From JADZAI01 sp046348585 (GTDB lineage Bacteria; Pseudomonadota; Alphaproteobacteria; Micropepsales; Micropepsaceae): a stretch of 64,000 nt of DNA. Each line of letters starts with the position of its first letter. Position 1 is the first letter of the stretch. The stretch spans positions 62,001 to 126,000 of the forward strand of contig JAXMDZ010000005.1 in NCBI GenBank assembly GCA_046348585.1, read 5' to 3'. Positions 27,745 through 35,478 of this stretch are shown here, piece after piece. The position numbers and the translations under genes were made by a program. Under the pieces are notes generated by a model that had not been told where the DNA came from, did not search any database, and saw only the letters and a list, made by a program, of their open reading frames with translations.

Positions 27745-28053
27745 TGACAGCAGCCCCGTTTTGACAGCCCACACCAACTTGAGTTGATGCAAATTGCGAT
27801 ATTGTTGGTGACGGATCGGGGTTCGAAGACCACTTACCGTCTTGTTTAGCCGACGTAACGCAAAAACGCGGTGTGCCGTGGGTGATGATCAGATACTAAC
27901 AGGTTGTTTGACTTTCCCATTGCCGCCTATCTCGTGGGAATACAGCGACAGTTTACTAGATAGCGCCGTGATCTGAAATGCTGCTGTCCGCGCCAAAGGC
28001 CCACTTCCGCGAGCGGGAAGCGCGAAGACGTTTTCGCGTGCTTCGCCGGGCAT

Positions 28054-28072
28054 CTTCCCCCGATGGGGGAAG
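28054..28072. repeat. Hairpin repeat CTTCCCCC-GAT-GGGGGAAG, copy 1
   Basis: A perfect palindromic unit, 8-bp arms around GAT, identical at 28609-28627. The two copies flank the DUF559 gene. Units of this kind are scattered between genes in many alphaproteobacterial genomes. Confidence 0.75.
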
Positions 28073-28106
28073 GAGGCTTGCTCCTGCCGGCGGCGCCGCA
28101 CTCTCC

Positions 28107-28151
28107 CCTTCCCCCAGCGAGCGCCGCAGGCGGTCGCGGTGCGGGGGAAGG
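28107..28151. repeat. Related hairpin repeat with longer loop
   Basis: CCTTCCCCC (28107-28115) pairs with GGGGGAAGG (28143-28151) around a 27-base loop. The arms match those of the units at 28054 and 28609, so this is a variant of the same family. Confidence 0.65.
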
Positions 28152-28208
28152 TGGCGCGTAGCGACGGAAGGGAGGCTTCGATGGCCTTCGCCGCGCAGCG
28201 GCGGCCGC

Positions 28209-28547
28209 TCACGTGCGCGTCAGCGCTCGGTAGATCGTCTCGATGACGTCGCGGGGGCGCTTGAAGACGTCTTCGTTCTGGAATCGCAGAACGCGGATGC
28301 CTTGTCTCTCCAGGAACGCCGCGCGCCGCGCGTCATAGGCGAGCGCAGCGTCATCGAAGTGCTGGCCGCCATCGAGTTCGACCGCGAGCTTCTCGGCGAA
28401 GCAGTAGAAGTCGAGGATGTAGGGCTCCGCCGGGTGCTGGCGGCGGAAGCGGTAGCCTTCAAGCTGCTTGCGGCGCAGCAGCGTCCAGAGCCGGCGTTCG
28501 GCCTCCGTCTGGTTGCGGCGCAGGGCGCGGGCGTTGGGGTTCGGCAT
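28209..28547 (-). CDS. DUF559 domain protein (predicted endonuclease fold)
   Basis: A 112-residue DUF559 protein, related to Vsr/restriction-type endonucleases. Recognised from ARALRRNQTEAERRLWTLLR, RRQHPAEPYILDFYC with the acidic residue of the nuclease core, LAVELDGGQHFDD (the ExDG-like motif) and IRVLRFQNEDV. The active-site Asp, Glu and Gln/His pattern appears intact. Function in cells is unknown; the family is often found singly among intergenic repeats. Here hairpin repeats lie on both sides. Codon use is like the rest of the chromosome, not like the AT-rich gene to the left. Confidence 0.9.
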   Translation of the reverse strand: MPNPNARALRRNQTEAERRLWTLLRRKQLEGYRFRRQHPAEPYILDFYCFAEKLAVELDGGQHFDDAALAYDARRAAFLERQGIRVLRFQNEDVFKRPRDVIETIYRALTRT

Positions 28548-28608
28548 CGGGGTTATTCTGCCACGCGGCGCTCCACGCCCAAGGCCCCCTTCCGACCCTT
28601 CGGGCCAC

Positions 28609-28627
28609 CTTCCCCCGATGGGGGAAG
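28609..28627. repeat. Hairpin repeat CTTCCCCC-GAT-GGGGGAAG, copy 2
   Basis: Identical to the unit at 28054-28072, on the other side of the DUF559 gene, 61 bases before its start codon. It lies in the 244-base gap before the outer-membrane protein gene. Confidence 0.75.
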
Positions 28628-28791
28628 GGAGGGGGTGGGGCCTGCGGCATGGCCGCGCATTCCGTCGCTTTTACGGTTTGGGGGCCGAATTGCGGGGCGG
28701 TGTGACTCCGGCGTCATGTTCACCAGGCTTTGACCACTCTAATTTTACGATGATTCCGATGGCCCCATCGTCGAACAGCACAGAGGACGAG

Positions 28792-29439
28792 ATGATCAAG
28801 AGACTGAGTATTGTCGCCGCTTTCGCAGGCGCAGCGGCCCTCGCCGCCCCCGCCTCGGCCGAAGCCTGGAGCGGCTTCTATGTGGGTCTGCACACCGGCT
28901 ACACGTTCGGCGACGTGGACCAGCCCTATGGCGATATCGGCGGGCCGTTCATCTACACCGACCAGATCGCGCCCGATATCGATGCGTCGATCTATGGCGC
29001 GCAGCTCGGCTATAACTTCACGGCCGGCGAGCAGTGGGTGCTGGGCGTCGAGCTGCAGGGCAGCTGGGGCGGCCGCAAGGGCGACGACGAAGGCACCGGC
29101 GGCGACGTCAACGGCGTCGATATCCGCAGCGAATATTCGCTGCGCGCCCGCGCCGGCTATCTCGTCCTGCCCGATACGCTGCTCTATGCGACGGTCGGCT
29201 GGGTGACGATGGACGTCAACGCCACCGCGCCGAACGACGGCGCCGTGGGCGAGCCGGTCGACGGCTGGACCTGGGGCGTCGGCGGCGAGTGGTCGTTCAC
29301 CGAGCGCTGGAGCACGGCGCTGGAGATCCGCCACGACGAGATGAACGAGACCCGTTTCTCGTTCCCCATCGACGGTTACGACGAGGGCCTGACGCCGAAC
29401 ACGACGACGGTGCGCCTCGCCTTCAACTGGCACCCGTAA
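28792..29439 (+). CDS. Outer membrane beta-barrel protein
   Basis: A 215-residue protein with a signal peptide (MIKRLSIVAAFAGAAALAA, cleavage near ASA). The mature part begins WSGFYVGLHTGYTFGD, the standard first strand of small porin-like barrels (Omp25/Opa-type). Alternating aromatic strands follow (YGAQLGYNF, YSLRARAGYLV, TWGVGGEWSF) and the chain ends VRLAFNWHP. It probably forms an eight-stranded barrel. GAGGACGAG precedes the ATG. A perfect intrinsic terminator follows. Confidence 0.9.
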   Translation: MIKRLSIVAAFAGAAALAAPASAEAWSGFYVGLHTGYTFGDVDQPYGDIGGPFIYTDQIAPDIDASIYGAQLGYNFTAGEQWVLGVELQGSWGGRKGDDEGTGGDVNGVDIRSEYSLRARAGYLVLPDTLLYATVGWVTMDVNATAPNDGAVGEPVDGWTWGVGGEWSFTERWSTALEIRHDEMNETRFSFPIDGYDEGLTPNTTTVRLAFNWHP

Positions 29440-29461
29440 GCGCGCCGTCACGGCACGAGCG

Positions 29462-29499
29462 AGGCCCGCGGAGCGATCCGCGGGCCTTTGCCGTTTTCG
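29462..29499 (+). terminator. Intrinsic terminator after the outer membrane protein gene
   Basis: A perfect 11-bp stem, AGGCCCGCGGA and TCCGCGGGCCT, with a GCGA tetraloop is followed by a T-rich stretch (TTTGCCGTTTT). This is the clearest rho-independent terminator in the window and lies 22 bases past the stop codon. Confidence 0.85.
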
Positions 29500-29847
29500 G
29501 GGGGCGGGTGTGGGGGCGGTGCGTCCTTCGAGACGGCCGCTTTGCGGCCTCCTCAGGATGAGGACCGGCGGGGTGGTTGCTGGCGAAGGAAAATTTTGGC
29601 CGGCGCGAAACCTTTTGGGGCGGGCCGGCGAATATCCCTGTGCAGGCTGGACATGAGTACGGCCCGTCTGTCCGCCGACTGTCCCTGGTCCGGCGCAAGG
29701 CCCTTCCCTCCAATGGGGCCTCGACGGCCCCCTCCGCCTGCCTGACCCCAAGGCGCGGACGGGGGCCGCGATTGCGCCCCGCCCCGCCGCCCCTCATGCT
29801 GAGACCGCAATCGGACCGCGGGAACGCGCGGCCGCAGGGAGAGACGC
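29500..29847. other. Gap between outer membrane protein gene and amidohydrolase gene
   Basis: About 350 bases with no convincing gene. The left part holds the dispersed repeat at 29521-29564. The remainder is GC-rich without visible palindromes or a recognised RNA. Promoter elements for the amidohydrolase gene are presumably here but not obvious. Confidence 0.5.
29521..29564. repeat. Dispersed palindromic repeat, copy A
   Basis: The 44-base unit starts GCGTCCTTCGAGACGG and ends CTCCTCAGGATGAGGA, with a central dyad GGCCGC-TTT-GCGGCC. A near copy lies at 45325-45370. This motif family is common between genes in alphaproteobacteria. Confidence 0.75.
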
Positions 29848-30885
29848 ATGAGCGAAGCCATTCTGGAACCCGATCTCGCCATCGTCGATCCGCACCACCA
29901 TCTGTGGGACCGCCCGGCGGCGGTCATGGCCGCCCTGCCCCCGGTCCGGCACGGCTTCGAGCACGTCATCCGCAAGACGCCGCGCTATCTGCTGGACGAG
30001 CTGCTGGCCGACACCGGCAGCGGTCACCGCATCGCGGCGACGGTCTATGTCCAGTGCGGGGCGATGATGCGTCAGAGCGGGCCGGCGGCGATGAAGCCGG
30101 TGGGCGAGACGGAGTTCGTCAACGGCGTCGCGGCGATGGCGGCGAGCGGCATCTACGGGCCGACGCTCGCCTGCGCGGGCATCGTCGGGCACGCCGACCT
30201 GACGCTCGGCGACGAGGCCGCTTCCGTGCTGGAGGCGCATGTGGCGGCGGGCGGCGGGCGCTTTCGCGGCATCCGCCATATCGGCGCGTGGGACGCCGAT
30301 CCCGCGGTGCTGGGTCCGCTCGGCCATGCGCCGCAGGGGCTCTATGCCGATGCCGCGTTCCGGCGGGGCTTCGCGCATCTGGGGCGGATGGGGCTCAGCT
30401 TCGACGCCTGGGTGCTGGAGCCGCAGATCGGCGAGGTGACGGCGCTCGCCCGCGCCTTCCCGGCCACGCGCATCGTGCTGGATCATGTCGGAACGCCGCT
30501 GGGGATCGGGGCCTATGCCGGGCGGCGCGACGAGCGATTCGGCGTCTGGGCGGCGGCGATCCGCGAGCTGGCGGCGGAGCCTAACGTCTTTGTGAAGCTG
30601 GGCGGGCTCGCCATGGTGTTCCCCGGCTTCGAGAGCTACATGGCCGCGACGCCGCCCGGCTCGGCCGCGCTGGCGGCGGCCTGGCGGCCCTATATCGAGA
30701 CCTGCATCGAGGCCTTCGGCCCGGCCCGCGCGATGTTCGAGAGCAATTTCCCGGTGGATTTCGGCACCTGCTCGTATGCCGTGCTGTGGAATGCCTTCAA
30801 GCGGATCACCGCCGGGGCCTCGGCGGACGAGAAGGCGGCGCTCTATGCCGGGGCGGCGCGCGACTTCTATCGCCTGCCGGACTGA
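29848..30885 (+). CDS. Amidohydrolase family protein (PDC hydrolase-like TIM barrel)
   Basis: A 345-residue metal-dependent hydrolase of the amidohydrolase_2 group that includes 2-pyrone-4,6-dicarboxylate lactonase and related enzymes. Motifs: VDPHHHLWD (first metal-binding histidines), FRGIRHIGAWDAD, SFDAWVLEPQ, RIVLDHVGTPLG, VFVKLGGL and MFESNFPVD with the catalytic aspartate. The substrate is unknown; family members act on lactones or related carboxylates. GGGAGAGACGC precedes the ATG. No neighbouring gene suggests a pathway. Confidence 0.88.
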   Translation: MSEAILEPDLAIVDPHHHLWDRPAAVMAALPPVRHGFEHVIRKTPRYLLDELLADTGSGHRIAATVYVQCGAMMRQSGPAAMKPVGETEFVNGVAAMAASGIYGPTLACAGIVGHADLTLGDEAASVLEAHVAAGGGRFRGIRHIGAWDADPAVLGPLGHAPQGLYADAAFRRGFAHLGRMGLSFDAWVLEPQIGEVTALARAFPATRIVLDHVGTPLGIGAYAGRRDERFGVWAAAIRELAAEPNVFVKLGGLAMVFPGFESYMAATPPGSAALAAAWRPYIETCIEAFGPARAMFESNFPVDFGTCSYAVLWNAFKRITAGASADEKAALYAGAARDFYRLPD

Positions 30886-30970
30886 GGGGCGTTCCCCGCA
30901 GGGTGTGAGCGGGGTCTCTTGGCCCCGCGCGCGCGGCTCGTGCTAAACTGCGCCGCAATTCGGGCGGCAC

Positions 30971-33220
30971 ATGACGGACACAACCGGCGAGACGCGGCGG
31001 CTGGCGACGATCCTGGCGATCGACATCGCCGGGTTCAGCCGGCAGAGCGAGCGCGACGAGATCGCCGCGGCCGCCCATGTGCGCGCCCTGCGCCGCCACT
31101 GCGGCGAGGCGGCGGCGAATTGCCGGGGGCGCATCTTCAACACCGCCGGCGACGGCGTAATGATGGAGTTCCCGACCGTCGCGGACGGGATCGCGGCGGC
31201 GCTCGACATCGCCGATGCGGTGCGCGGCGAAACCGGGATGCCGCCGGTGCGCATGGGCCTGCATCTCGGCGACGTGACGGTGCTGGCGAACGGCGACCTG
31301 ATCGGCGCGGGCGTCAACGTCGCGGCCCGCGTGCAGCAGCGCGCCCAGCCCGGCGAGATCCTGACCACCGGCGACGTGCGCAACCTGTTCGCCACCCAGG
31401 CCGCCGCGCAGTTCACCGCCTATGGCAGCGCGCAGCTCGACAAGATGAACCGGCAGGTCGATCTCTATGCGCTGGGACGGCCGGGCGAGAAGATTCCCAA
31501 GACCGCCTGGGGCCGGGTGCGCGCGATGCGTCCGCTGGCCCGCACCCTCGCGCTGGCGGTGGTCGGTCTCCTGACCGGGGTCGGCCTCCACTATCTCGTC
31601 CGTCAGCCGGACGTCGCGCCGCCGCCGTCCGTCGCCGCCGAGGTCCAGCCGGCGGGGCCGGTGATCGCCGTGCTGCCGCTGGAGAATCTGAGCGGCGACA
31701 AGGCGTTCGACTATTTCTCCGACGGCCTCACCGAAGAGATCCAGACGACGCTGGCGAAGATCCCGGGCCTCAGGGTCATCGCCCGCGCCTCGTCGTTCTC
31801 GCTCGGCCACGAGCATACCGATACGCGCGAGGCGGCGCGGATGCTGGGCGCGAGCCATGTGCTGACCGGCGCGGTCCGGCGCAACGGCGATGCGATGCGC
31901 ATCTCGGCCCAGCTCCTGTCGGGGCGGAGCGGCGAGATCCTGTGGAGCGAGACTTTCGAACGGCCGGTCTCGGAGACGCTGGCGGTGCAGGACGAGATCG
32001 CCTCGCGGGTGGCGCGGGCGCTGCGCATCGTGGTGCCGGAGTCGGCGAAGGCGGAGGCCATCGACCCGCGCGCCTTCGAACTCTATCTGCGCGGCCGCGA
32101 CAGCTGGCGCTCGGGCGGCTCGCCCGACAACCGCTCGCCCGAGGCGGCGATCGCCGATCTGGAGGAGGCGGTGCGGCTCGCCCCCGGGTTCGCGCGGGCC
32201 TGGGCGGCGCTCGCCAGCGCCTATGCCCAGCGCCAGAACTGGCTGACCGGGACGGAGCAGGACCAGATGATCGCCAAGGCGATCTCGGCCGCCTCGCGGG
32301 CGCTGGAACTCGATCCGGCGATCGGCGAGGCCTATGTCGTGCTCGGCCGCTTCGAGCCGTCGCCCGACTGGGCGGCGCGCGGCATGTTGTTCGACAAGGC
32401 GGTCGCCGCCAGCCCGAACGACGACGAGGTGCTGATGCTCCATGCGCTGTTCTGGCTGGAGGAGACCGGCCGGATGGGCGAGGCGCGGCGGGTGCTGGAG
32501 CGCGCCTATCAGGGCGACAAGATGTCGGAGCTGCTGACCAACAACTACATCGAGGCGCTGGCGGCGACGGGCGACGCCGCGGGCATCGAAAAGGTCATCA
32601 AGGAACGCGCCGCCTCGTGGCCCGAAGTCCGCTCGTTCTGGGCGACGATCGTGTCGCTGAAACTGCAGGCGGGCGACATGGAGGGCGCGCGGCGGGCGTT
32701 GAAGGAGGCGGACGCCTTCTTCGCCGAGACCGCCGCCGCCAATCCCGACAAGGACCTCTCGCGCCTTCGGCAGATGCTCGCCGACCTGGTGCGGGCGGTC
32801 GAGAGCAAGGATACGGGGCTGAAGAACCTGGTCGCCGATTTCTTCCGCGAGATGCAGACGACCGGACAGGCCGGGGCTGAGCAGGCGATCGGCGCGCTTT
32901 CGCTGATGGGCTTCGACGACGAAGCGATGGCGCTGGCCGAGGAACTCTATGCCCGTCGCGGCTTCCAGGACGGCAAGGGCACGCCGTTCGCCGTGCCGAC
33001 CCGCTATCCCTATGGCCGGGCGAGCGTCGCGGCGCTGCTGACCACGGGCGCGGCGGCGCTGCAACGCGACCCGCGCATCTGGCGCATCTTCGCCGCCATC
33101 GGGCTCGCCAAATACTGGCAGGATACCGGCCGCTGGCCGGATTTCTGCGCCGACCCGCTGCTCGGCTACGATTGCGCGGTCGAGGCGGAAAGCGCGCTGA
33201 CGGCGCTGAAGGTCAATTAG
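30971..33220 (+). CDS. Class III adenylate/guanylate cyclase with TolB-like and TPR region
   Basis: A 749-residue membrane protein. The N-terminal cyclase domain (about 8-165) has both metal aspartates in LAIDIAGFS and FNTAGDGVMMEF and the Asn/Arg pair in GVNVAARVQ. One transmembrane segment (about 190-210) follows, so the cyclase is cytoplasmic and the rest is probably periplasmic. Next come a TolB/FlgO-like domain (VIAVLPLENLSGDKAFDYFSDG, given in part) and about 300 residues of TPR helices. It likely makes cAMP or cGMP in response to a periplasmic signal. Which nucleotide cannot be decided by eye. Confidence 0.9.
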   Translation: MTDTTGETRRLATILAIDIAGFSRQSERDEIAAAAHVRALRRHCGEAAANCRGRIFNTAGDGVMMEFPTVADGIAAALDIADAVRGETGMPPVRMGLHLGDVTVLANGDLIGAGVNVAARVQQRAQPGEILTTGDVRNLFATQAAAQFTAYGSAQLDKMNRQVDLYALGRPGEKIPKTAWGRVRAMRPLARTLALAVVGLLTGVGLHYLVRQPDVAPPPSVAAEVQPAGPVIAVLPLENLSGDKAFDYFSDGLTEEIQTTLAKIPGLRVIARASSFSLGHEHTDTREAARMLGASHVLTGAVRRNGDAMRISAQLLSGRSGEILWSETFERPVSETLAVQDEIASRVARALRIVVPESAKAEAIDPRAFELYLRGRDSWRSGGSPDNRSPEAAIADLEEAVRLAPGFARAWAALASAYAQRQNWLTGTEQDQMIAKAISAASRALELDPAIGEAYVVLGRFEPSPDWAARGMLFDKAVAASPNDDEVLMLHALFWLEETGRMGEARRVLERAYQGDKMSELLTNNYIEALAATGDAAGIEKVIKERAASWPEVRSFWATIVSLKLQAGDMEGARRALKEADAFFAETAAANPDKDLSRLRQMLADLVRAVESKDTGLKNLVADFFREMQTTGQAGAEQAIGALSLMGFDDEAMALAEELYARRGFQDGKGTPFAVPTRYPYGRASVAALLTTGAAALQRDPRIWRIFAAIGLAKYWQDTGRWPDFCADPLLGYDCAVEAESALTALKVN

Positions 33221-33270
33221 CGCCGCAGCGCGGCGCGCGATCGCGTTCCGCCAGCCGATGGAAGGCAGAG

Positions 33271-33915
33271 ATGAGCGCAGTGACCATCTGGACGCTGGAC
33301 TGGGTTCCGGAGCGCCCGCGCGGTTTCGTGCGCGATCTGAGACTGCGCTGGGCCTGCGAGGAGACCGGCCGCGCCTATGCCGTCAGGACCGTCCGCTTCG
33401 ACGACCGCGCGACCAATCACCTCGACCGCCAGCCCTTCGGCCAGGTGCCCTTCCTGGACGACGGCGAGGTGAAGCTCTTCGAGAGCGGCGCCGGGCTGCT
33501 CCGTCTGGCGCGGACCGGCGACGCGCTGATGCCGGCCGATGCGGCCGGCGCGGCGGAGACGACGCAATGGACGATCGCCGCGCTCAACTCCATCGAGATG
33601 GTCACCGTGCCCTGGTGGTTCCTGACGGTTTCGGGGAGGCCGGACGCCGGGATGACCGGATGGATGAAAGCGCGTCTCGACGGGATCGAGGCCATACTTG
33701 AGAAACGCGACTGGCTGGCCGCGAACCGCTTCACCGTCGCGGACCTGCTGATGGCGGATGTGTTGCGGGTTCCCGAGGTCCGCGCCTTCGGCGACCGCCC
33801 GGCGTCGGAGGCCTATGTCGCCCGCGTGACGGAACGCCCCGCGTTCAGGAAGGCCTATGCCGACCAGATCGCGTTCTACAAGGCCGCGGACGAAGCGAGA
33901 GCCGGGCAAGGATAG
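33271..33915 (+). CDS. Glutathione S-transferase-like protein
   Basis: A 214-residue protein with a thioredoxin-like N-terminal domain (FGQVPFLDDGEVKLFESGA, the conserved cis-proline and Glu/Ser glutathione contacts) and an all-helical C-terminal domain with RFTVADLLMADVLR (N-capping box). The family conjugates or reduces substrates with glutathione. The ATG at 33271 has GGCAGAG upstream. It stands between the cyclase gene and the convergent queF. Confidence 0.88.
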   Translation: MSAVTIWTLDWVPERPRGFVRDLRLRWACEETGRAYAVRTVRFDDRATNHLDRQPFGQVPFLDDGEVKLFESGAGLLRLARTGDALMPADAAGAAETTQWTIAALNSIEMVTVPWWFLTVSGRPDAGMTGWMKARLDGIEAILEKRDWLAANRFTVADLLMADVLRVPEVRAFGDRPASEAYVARVTERPAFRKAYADQIAFYKAADEARAGQG

Positions 33916-33953
33916 GCCCCGCCCTCGCAGGCCATGACAGCCAGGGAAGCGCC

Positions 33954-34448
33954 CTAGCCCCGGCCGCGATAGGGCGGGACGCCCTGCTCCGGCACCCAGA
34001 GGCCGGCGGGGAGCCTGCCGGTCTGCCAGAAGACGTCGATGGGGATGCCGCCGCGCGGGTACCAGTAGCCGCCGATGCGCAGCCATTTCGGCTTGATCGC
34101 GGCGGCGATGCGCTGGCCGATCGAGACCGTGCAATCCTCGTGGAAGGCGCCGTGGTTGCGGAAGCTGCCCAGGAACAGCTTGAGCGCCTTGCTCTCGACG
34201 ATCAGCTTGCCGGGCGCGTAGTCGATGACGAGGTGCGCGAAGTCCGGCTGACCGGTGATCGGGCAGAGGCTGGTGAATTCCGGCGCGGTGAAGCGGATGA
34301 GATAGTCCGTGCCCGGATGAGGATTGGGCACCGCGTCGATCAGCGCCTCGTCCGGCGAGGCGGGCAGCGGCGTCGCGACGCCCAGCAGCGCCGGGCGCTT
34401 GGCCGGTTTACGCGCCGGCTTGCGCGCCGGGTTCCTGGCCTCTGCCAT
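33954..34448 (-). CDS. queF: NADPH-dependent 7-cyano-7-deazaguanine reductase (preQ0 reductase)
   Basis: A 164-residue unimodular QueF that reduces preQ0 to preQ1 in queuosine synthesis. The catalytic cysteine is in SLCPITGQPDF (about C62, with D69), and the QueF signature ESKALKLFLGSFRNHG binds NADPH. The first 20 residues form a Lys/Arg/Pro/Ala repeat (ARKPARKPAKRPA) not needed for catalysis; an internal start is possible but no other ATG is available near. It is the last gene of the que cluster, 16 bases after queD. Confidence 0.95.
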   Translation of the reverse strand: MAEARNPARKPARKPAKRPALLGVATPLPASPDEALIDAVPNPHPGTDYLIRFTAPEFTSLCPITGQPDFAHLVIDYAPGKLIVESKALKLFLGSFRNHGAFHEDCTVSIGQRIAAAIKPKWLRIGGYWYPRGGIPIDVFWQTGRLPAGLWVPEQGVPPYRGRG

Positions 34449-34464
34449 CGGGCGGTCCTCCCCT

Positions 34465-34827
34465 TCAGGCGCTGCGATAGGTGCAGCTCTGGCCCAGCGA
34501 CGGGCGGCGGATCGTCACCGCGACGATCTCGGGCAGTGTGGGCTTCAGCCGCGCGAAAATCCACACGGTGAGCGATTCCATGGTCGGCTTTTCGAGGCCC
34601 GGGATGTCGTTCAGCAGGCGGTGGTCCAACGCCTCGCGGACTTCGCGCAGCGCCGCCTCGACGTCGTCGAGATTGCGGATCATGCCGTGGACCGGATCGG
34701 GCGCGCCGGCGAGCGTCACCTCGGCCATGAAGCTGTGGCCGTGCAGGCGCGCATTGGGGTGTCCGGCCGGGGCGTTCGGCTGGAAATGCGCGGCCTCGAA
34801 GGCGAAGGATTTGGTGATCTCAAGCAT
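34465..34827 (-). CDS. queD: 6-carboxytetrahydropterin synthase-like protein (QueD, atypical active site)
   Basis: A 120-residue T-fold protein. The zinc histidines H14, H29 and H31 (EAAHF and RLHGHSF) and the late LDHRLLNDIPGLEKPTMES (with catalytic Asp/His and the pterin-anchoring Glu region) fit QueD, which converts dihydroneopterin triphosphate to carboxytetrahydropterin. The catalytic cysteine that normally lies four residues before the first H of HGH (CxxxHGH; GHKCGRLHGH in E. coli) is here asparagine (GHPNARLHGH, N25). The codon is AAT, two changes away from a cysteine codon, so a base-calling error is unlikely. Its position between queE and queF supports the pathway role. Confidence 0.85.
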   Translation of the reverse strand: MLEITKSFAFEAAHFQPNAPAGHPNARLHGHSFMAEVTLAGAPDPVHGMIRNLDDVEAALREVREALDHRLLNDIPGLEKPTMESLTVWIFARLKPTLPEIVAVTIRRPSLGQSCTYRSA

Positions 34828-34881
34828 GGGAGGCGGGCGTATAGCCGCCCCGGCCGGGGATTTCAAACCGGGCGACGGCCG

Positions 34882-35187
34882 TCAGACCCTGCCGGCCGGC
34901 GCGAAGGTCAGCCGCACGCCGAGCGCCGCCGCGATCTTCATAATCGTTTCAAGGCTCGGGTTGGTTTCGCCCGACAGCGCCCGGTGCAGGCCAGCGCGCG
35001 TCATGCCGGTCTGGCGGGCGAGCTGGCTGTGATTGCGGGCGCGCGCCACATCGCCGAGCGCCCGCGCCAGGTGCGCGGTATCGCCGCCCTCGGCGGCGGC
35101 CGTCAGATACTCCGCGATGGCCGCCTCGCTGGTCAGATAGTCGGCGGGGTCGAAGGGTGTCAGCCCCTTGGGCAGCTTTCCGGTCAT
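34882..35187 (-). CDS. Antitoxin, HigA-like helix-turn-helix protein
   Basis: A 101-residue addiction-module antidote protein. It begins TGKLPKGLTPFDPADYL and has a Cro/XRE helix-turn-helix (about 50-90, with SQLARQTGMTRAGLHRALSG and NPSLETIMKIAAALG). It should bind the toxin encoded just upstream and repress the operon through the palindrome at 35479-35496. The start codon overlaps the toxin stop (ATGA), so the two are translationally coupled. Toxin-first order is the HigBA arrangement. Confidence 0.9.
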   Translation of the reverse strand: MTGKLPKGLTPFDPADYLTSEAAIAEYLTAAAEGGDTAHLARALGDVARARNHSQLARQTGMTRAGLHRALSGETNPSLETIMKIAAALGVRLTFAPAGRV

Positions 35188-35477
35188 TCCAGTCCCTTCG
35201 CAATCGCCTTCGCCGCCTTTATGTCCTTCGCCTGCGTGCTCTTGTCGCCGCCGCACAGCAGGATCGCCAGCACGCGGCCGCGCAGCGTGTAGTAGACCCG
35301 GTAGCCGGGTCCGTAGGCGAGGCGCAGTTCCAGAACGCCCTCCCCGACCGCCTTGGCGTCGCCCGGATTGCCCTGCGCCAGACGCTGAATCCGATCGGCG
35401 ATCCGCGCCCGCGCGCGGTCGTCCCGCAGATCGCGCATCCAGGCATCGAATTGCGGCGTCTTGGCGATCCGGATCAT
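35184..35477 (-). CDS. Toxin, RelE/HigB-type addiction module killer protein
   Basis: A 97-residue RelE/ParE-fold protein: FDAWMRDLRDDRARARIADRI (given in part), GNPGDAKAVGEGVLELRLAYGPGYRVYY and LLCGGDKSTQAKDIKAAKAIA. This is the phage-derived Gp49/HigB-like subgroup, which cleaves mRNA on the ribosome. The basic residues and the YRVYY strand are intact, so it is probably functional. An 18-bp perfect palindrome ends one base before its ATG. No Shine-Dalgarno site lies between, so translation may start on a very short or leaderless mRNA. Confidence 0.92.
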   Translation of the reverse strand: MIRIAKTPQFDAWMRDLRDDRARARIADRIQRLAQGNPGDAKAVGEGVLELRLAYGPGYRVYYTLRGRVLAILLCGGDKSTQAKDIKAAKAIAKGLE

Positions 35478-35478
35478 A

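Larger units (their letters stand above)
27745..28208. other. Gap between AT-rich gene and DUF559 gene
   Basis: About 460 bases. The right-hand half (from about 27980) returns to high G+C and contains two hairpin repeats listed separately. The AT-rich half holds CAACTT-GAGTTG, a short dyad at 27775-27786, about 30 bases upstream of the chosen start, which could belong to its promoter. I saw no tRNA, no terminal inverted repeats and no integrase. An open frame on the minus strand across the repeats has the composition of repeat DNA and is not credible as a gene. Confidence 0.5.

Noticed and set aside
27800..27840. tRNA-like GGTTCGAA in the gap right of the AT-rich gene
   Set aside because: No acceptor stem or anticodon arm can be folded around it.
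27889..28212. Minus-strand frame of about 107 codons between the AT-rich gene and the DUF559 gene
   Set aside because: It runs through two hairpin repeats and non-coding AT-rich DNA and shows no protein-like pattern.
30806..33064. Long minus-strand frame opposite the cyclase gene
   Set aside because: Same reason: antisense shadow of a gene whose catalytic motifs are clear on the plus strand.
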